64,000 bases of DNA from an uncultured Eubacteriales bacterium (lineage in GTDB: Bacteria > Bacillota > Clostridia > TANB77 > CAG-508), in contig CASEIV010000008.1 of assembly GCA_949288175.1 (NCBI GenBank), positions 18,991 through 82,990 on the forward strand, given 5' to 3'. Within the stretch, counting starts at the first letter, position 1. Every line of letters begins with the position of its first letter. The position numbers and the translations under genes were made by a program. The notes beneath the pieces are model-generated. The model made no database searches. It was not told the DNA's origin and saw only the letters and a list, made by a program, of their open reading frames with translations. Below, one piece after another: positions 63,198 through 64,000 of this stretch.

Positions 63198-63584
63198 TTA
63201 TAAATTATTTAATTTATAATAATTATTTTTATAGAAATCTAATCTTTCTTCATCGTTCATATTACCTTTTACTTTATGATTTTCGTCTTCTATCTTTAAT
63301 ATTCTATTTATTTTTCTTAATAAGATTTCTTGTTTTATATCTCTTATTAAACATGGAACTTTGTCATATCCTACTGCTTTTGCTGCTAGTAATCTTATTC
63401 TACTATCTAGAACATTATACCCATTTTCTTCTTGAATAACTTCAAATGGTTTCTTAATTCCTTCCTTTTTTATCGCCTCTATATATCTACAAACCTTTTC
63501 TAAATTTCTGCCACAAATATTGTTAGCCTTAACTCCTTTTATATCTTTTATCTCTATTTCTTTATACTCTTTATAAACCTTCAT
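63198..63584 (-). CDS. ParB/Srx-like N-terminal domain protein
   Basis: 128 residues with the ParB fold: KPFEVIQEENGYNVLDSRIRLLAAKAVGYDKVPC. The GYxVLDGxxRLxAAK family pattern is recognisable with Ser for Gly (DSR). It lacks a helix-turn-helix for DNA binding, so it is a solitary CTPase/ParB-like module found in mobile elements. It is between the relaxase region and the DnaC-like gene. Confidence 0.75.
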   Translation of the reverse strand: MKVYKEYKEIEIKDIKGVKANNICGRNLEKVCRYIEAIKKEGIKKPFEVIQEENGYNVLDSRIRLLAAKAVGYDKVPCLIRDIKQEILLRKINRILKIEDENHKVKGNMNDEERLDFYKNNYYKLNNL

Positions 63585-63679
63585 ATTATCAAATCCCTTC
63601 TTTTTATATTTACTTTTCTTAATTTTTGTATTACAATATATTTACAATCGTTTGAGTTAGTATTTTTAGTTTTGCCGAC

Positions 63680-64000
63680 TTATACTAACTCTTTTTTCAT
63701 ACTTTTTAGTGTTACTCCATAACACATCTGATACAATTTTGAGATAATCGCATCTACCAATTGCTCATCTTGACATTGACTAAATCTTTCAATTAAACCT
63801 TGTTTATCGAACCTTGTTGTAATAATTATTGGTAATCTATTCTCGTTTCTATTTTCAATTATTGTATATAGCTTTTCTAATGCCCAGTTACTTATTTTTT
63901 CTGTTCCCAGATCATCAATTATTATCATATCTACATTTGAATATAGCTCAATTAATTCATTTTCTGACTTTGTATTATCTTTAAAAGTTTCCTTTATCAT
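63680..64000 (-). CDS. DnaC/IstB-like ATPase, 5' end beyond the window
   Basis: The C-terminal 106 residues are visible. Walker B reads MIIIDDLGTEK, and the sensor region IIITTRFDKQGL continues the pattern of DnaC/IstB helicase loaders. The Walker A motif and start codon lie past position 64000. It probably supports replication of the element. Confidence 0.8.
   Translation of the reverse strand: MIKETFKDNTKSENELIELYSNVDMIIIDDLGTEKISNWALEKLYTIIENRNENRLPIIITTRFDKQGLIERFSQCQDEQLVDAIISKLYQMCYGVTLKSMKKELV

Larger units (their letters stand above)
51895..64000. mobile_element. Left part of an integrative/mobilizable element with defence-like cargo
   Basis: From here to the edge the gene content changes from conserved chromosomal genes to TnpV, a toxin-antitoxin module, restriction and HEPN genes, a MOBP relaxase, a ParB-like and a DnaC-like protein. 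All CDSs after 52800 are on the minus strand. No integrase or recombinase is in the window; it is expected beyond 64000. The left boundary is inferred, not proven by a repeat. Confidence 0.7.

Noticed and set aside
1..64000. CRISPR arrays and rRNA genes
   Set aside because: No regularly spaced direct repeats and no rRNA-like sequence were seen on either strand.

Overview
The window is a very AT-rich bacterial chromosome segment. It has purine-rich Shine-Dalgarno sites (AAGGAGG type), TTG and GTG starts, and Firmicute gene families: AddB, a Spo0A-type C-terminal domain, a CadC-type ArsR regulator, DUF1653, YitT and TnpV. This fits a low-GC anaerobic clostridial lineage, probably host-associated. 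The species cannot be named from the sequence. Several genes carry broken or altered reading frames.

Layout, 1-31 kb. On the minus strand: pgeF (cut by the window edge), addB, an 8-oxoguanine glycosylase, and a deletion-fused sigma-factor remnant. Then comes a four-gene response regulator / ABC transporter / histidine kinase operon, followed by yitT, an Elp3-like radical SAM gene and rnc. On the plus strand: a membrane-anchored glucosaminidase and a secreted partner, ended by a 184-bp palindrome. Next are a CadC-controlled Zn/Cd export operon, a nucleosidase-like gene, a 41-residue small protein, tRNA-Cys and tRNA-Gly, a membrane spermidine-synthase-like gene, topA, dinB, an LDH-like gene and an SDR. 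At 29.4-30.0 kb lies a large, highly structured, free-standing RNA of about 640 nt on the minus strand, with its own promoter and terminator.

Layout, 31-51.6 kb. A dGTPase-type gene is followed by a signalling locus: a Spo0A-C-domain response regulator, a 16-residue Trp-rich peptide gene, and a GHKL sensor kinase. A separate promoter drives three uncharacterised genes downstream. A run of small metabolic and repair genes follows (two radical SAM/metallopeptidase genes, a phosphatase, Nudix, HD, DUF84 NTPase, a pyrophosphatase-VOC fusion, a methyltransferase and GNAT), then cell-surface proteins. The yifB-dprA-yraN cluster comes next; yifB and dprA each carry an extra C just before a GGT codon, and dprA also lacks a normal start codon.

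From about 51.9 kb to the right edge the DNA is an integrative/mobilizable element. It has TnpV at its left end, a MOBP-type relaxase with a candidate oriT, a ParB-like protein and a DnaC-like ATPase at the right. Its cargo is defence-like. A tightly coupled operon encodes a MazG-like NTP pyrophosphohydrolase, an AspBHI-like modification-dependent restriction endonuclease, a nuclease-helicase (DUF2075) and a HEPN protein. Beside it are a SEC-C zinc protein with a one-TM partner, and a DUF4258 / YgiT-Xre / ImmA-IrrE toxin-antitoxin-protease module. Short palindromic elements built on GGGGACGG/CCGTCCCC are scattered through the chromosomal part, several at gene ends.
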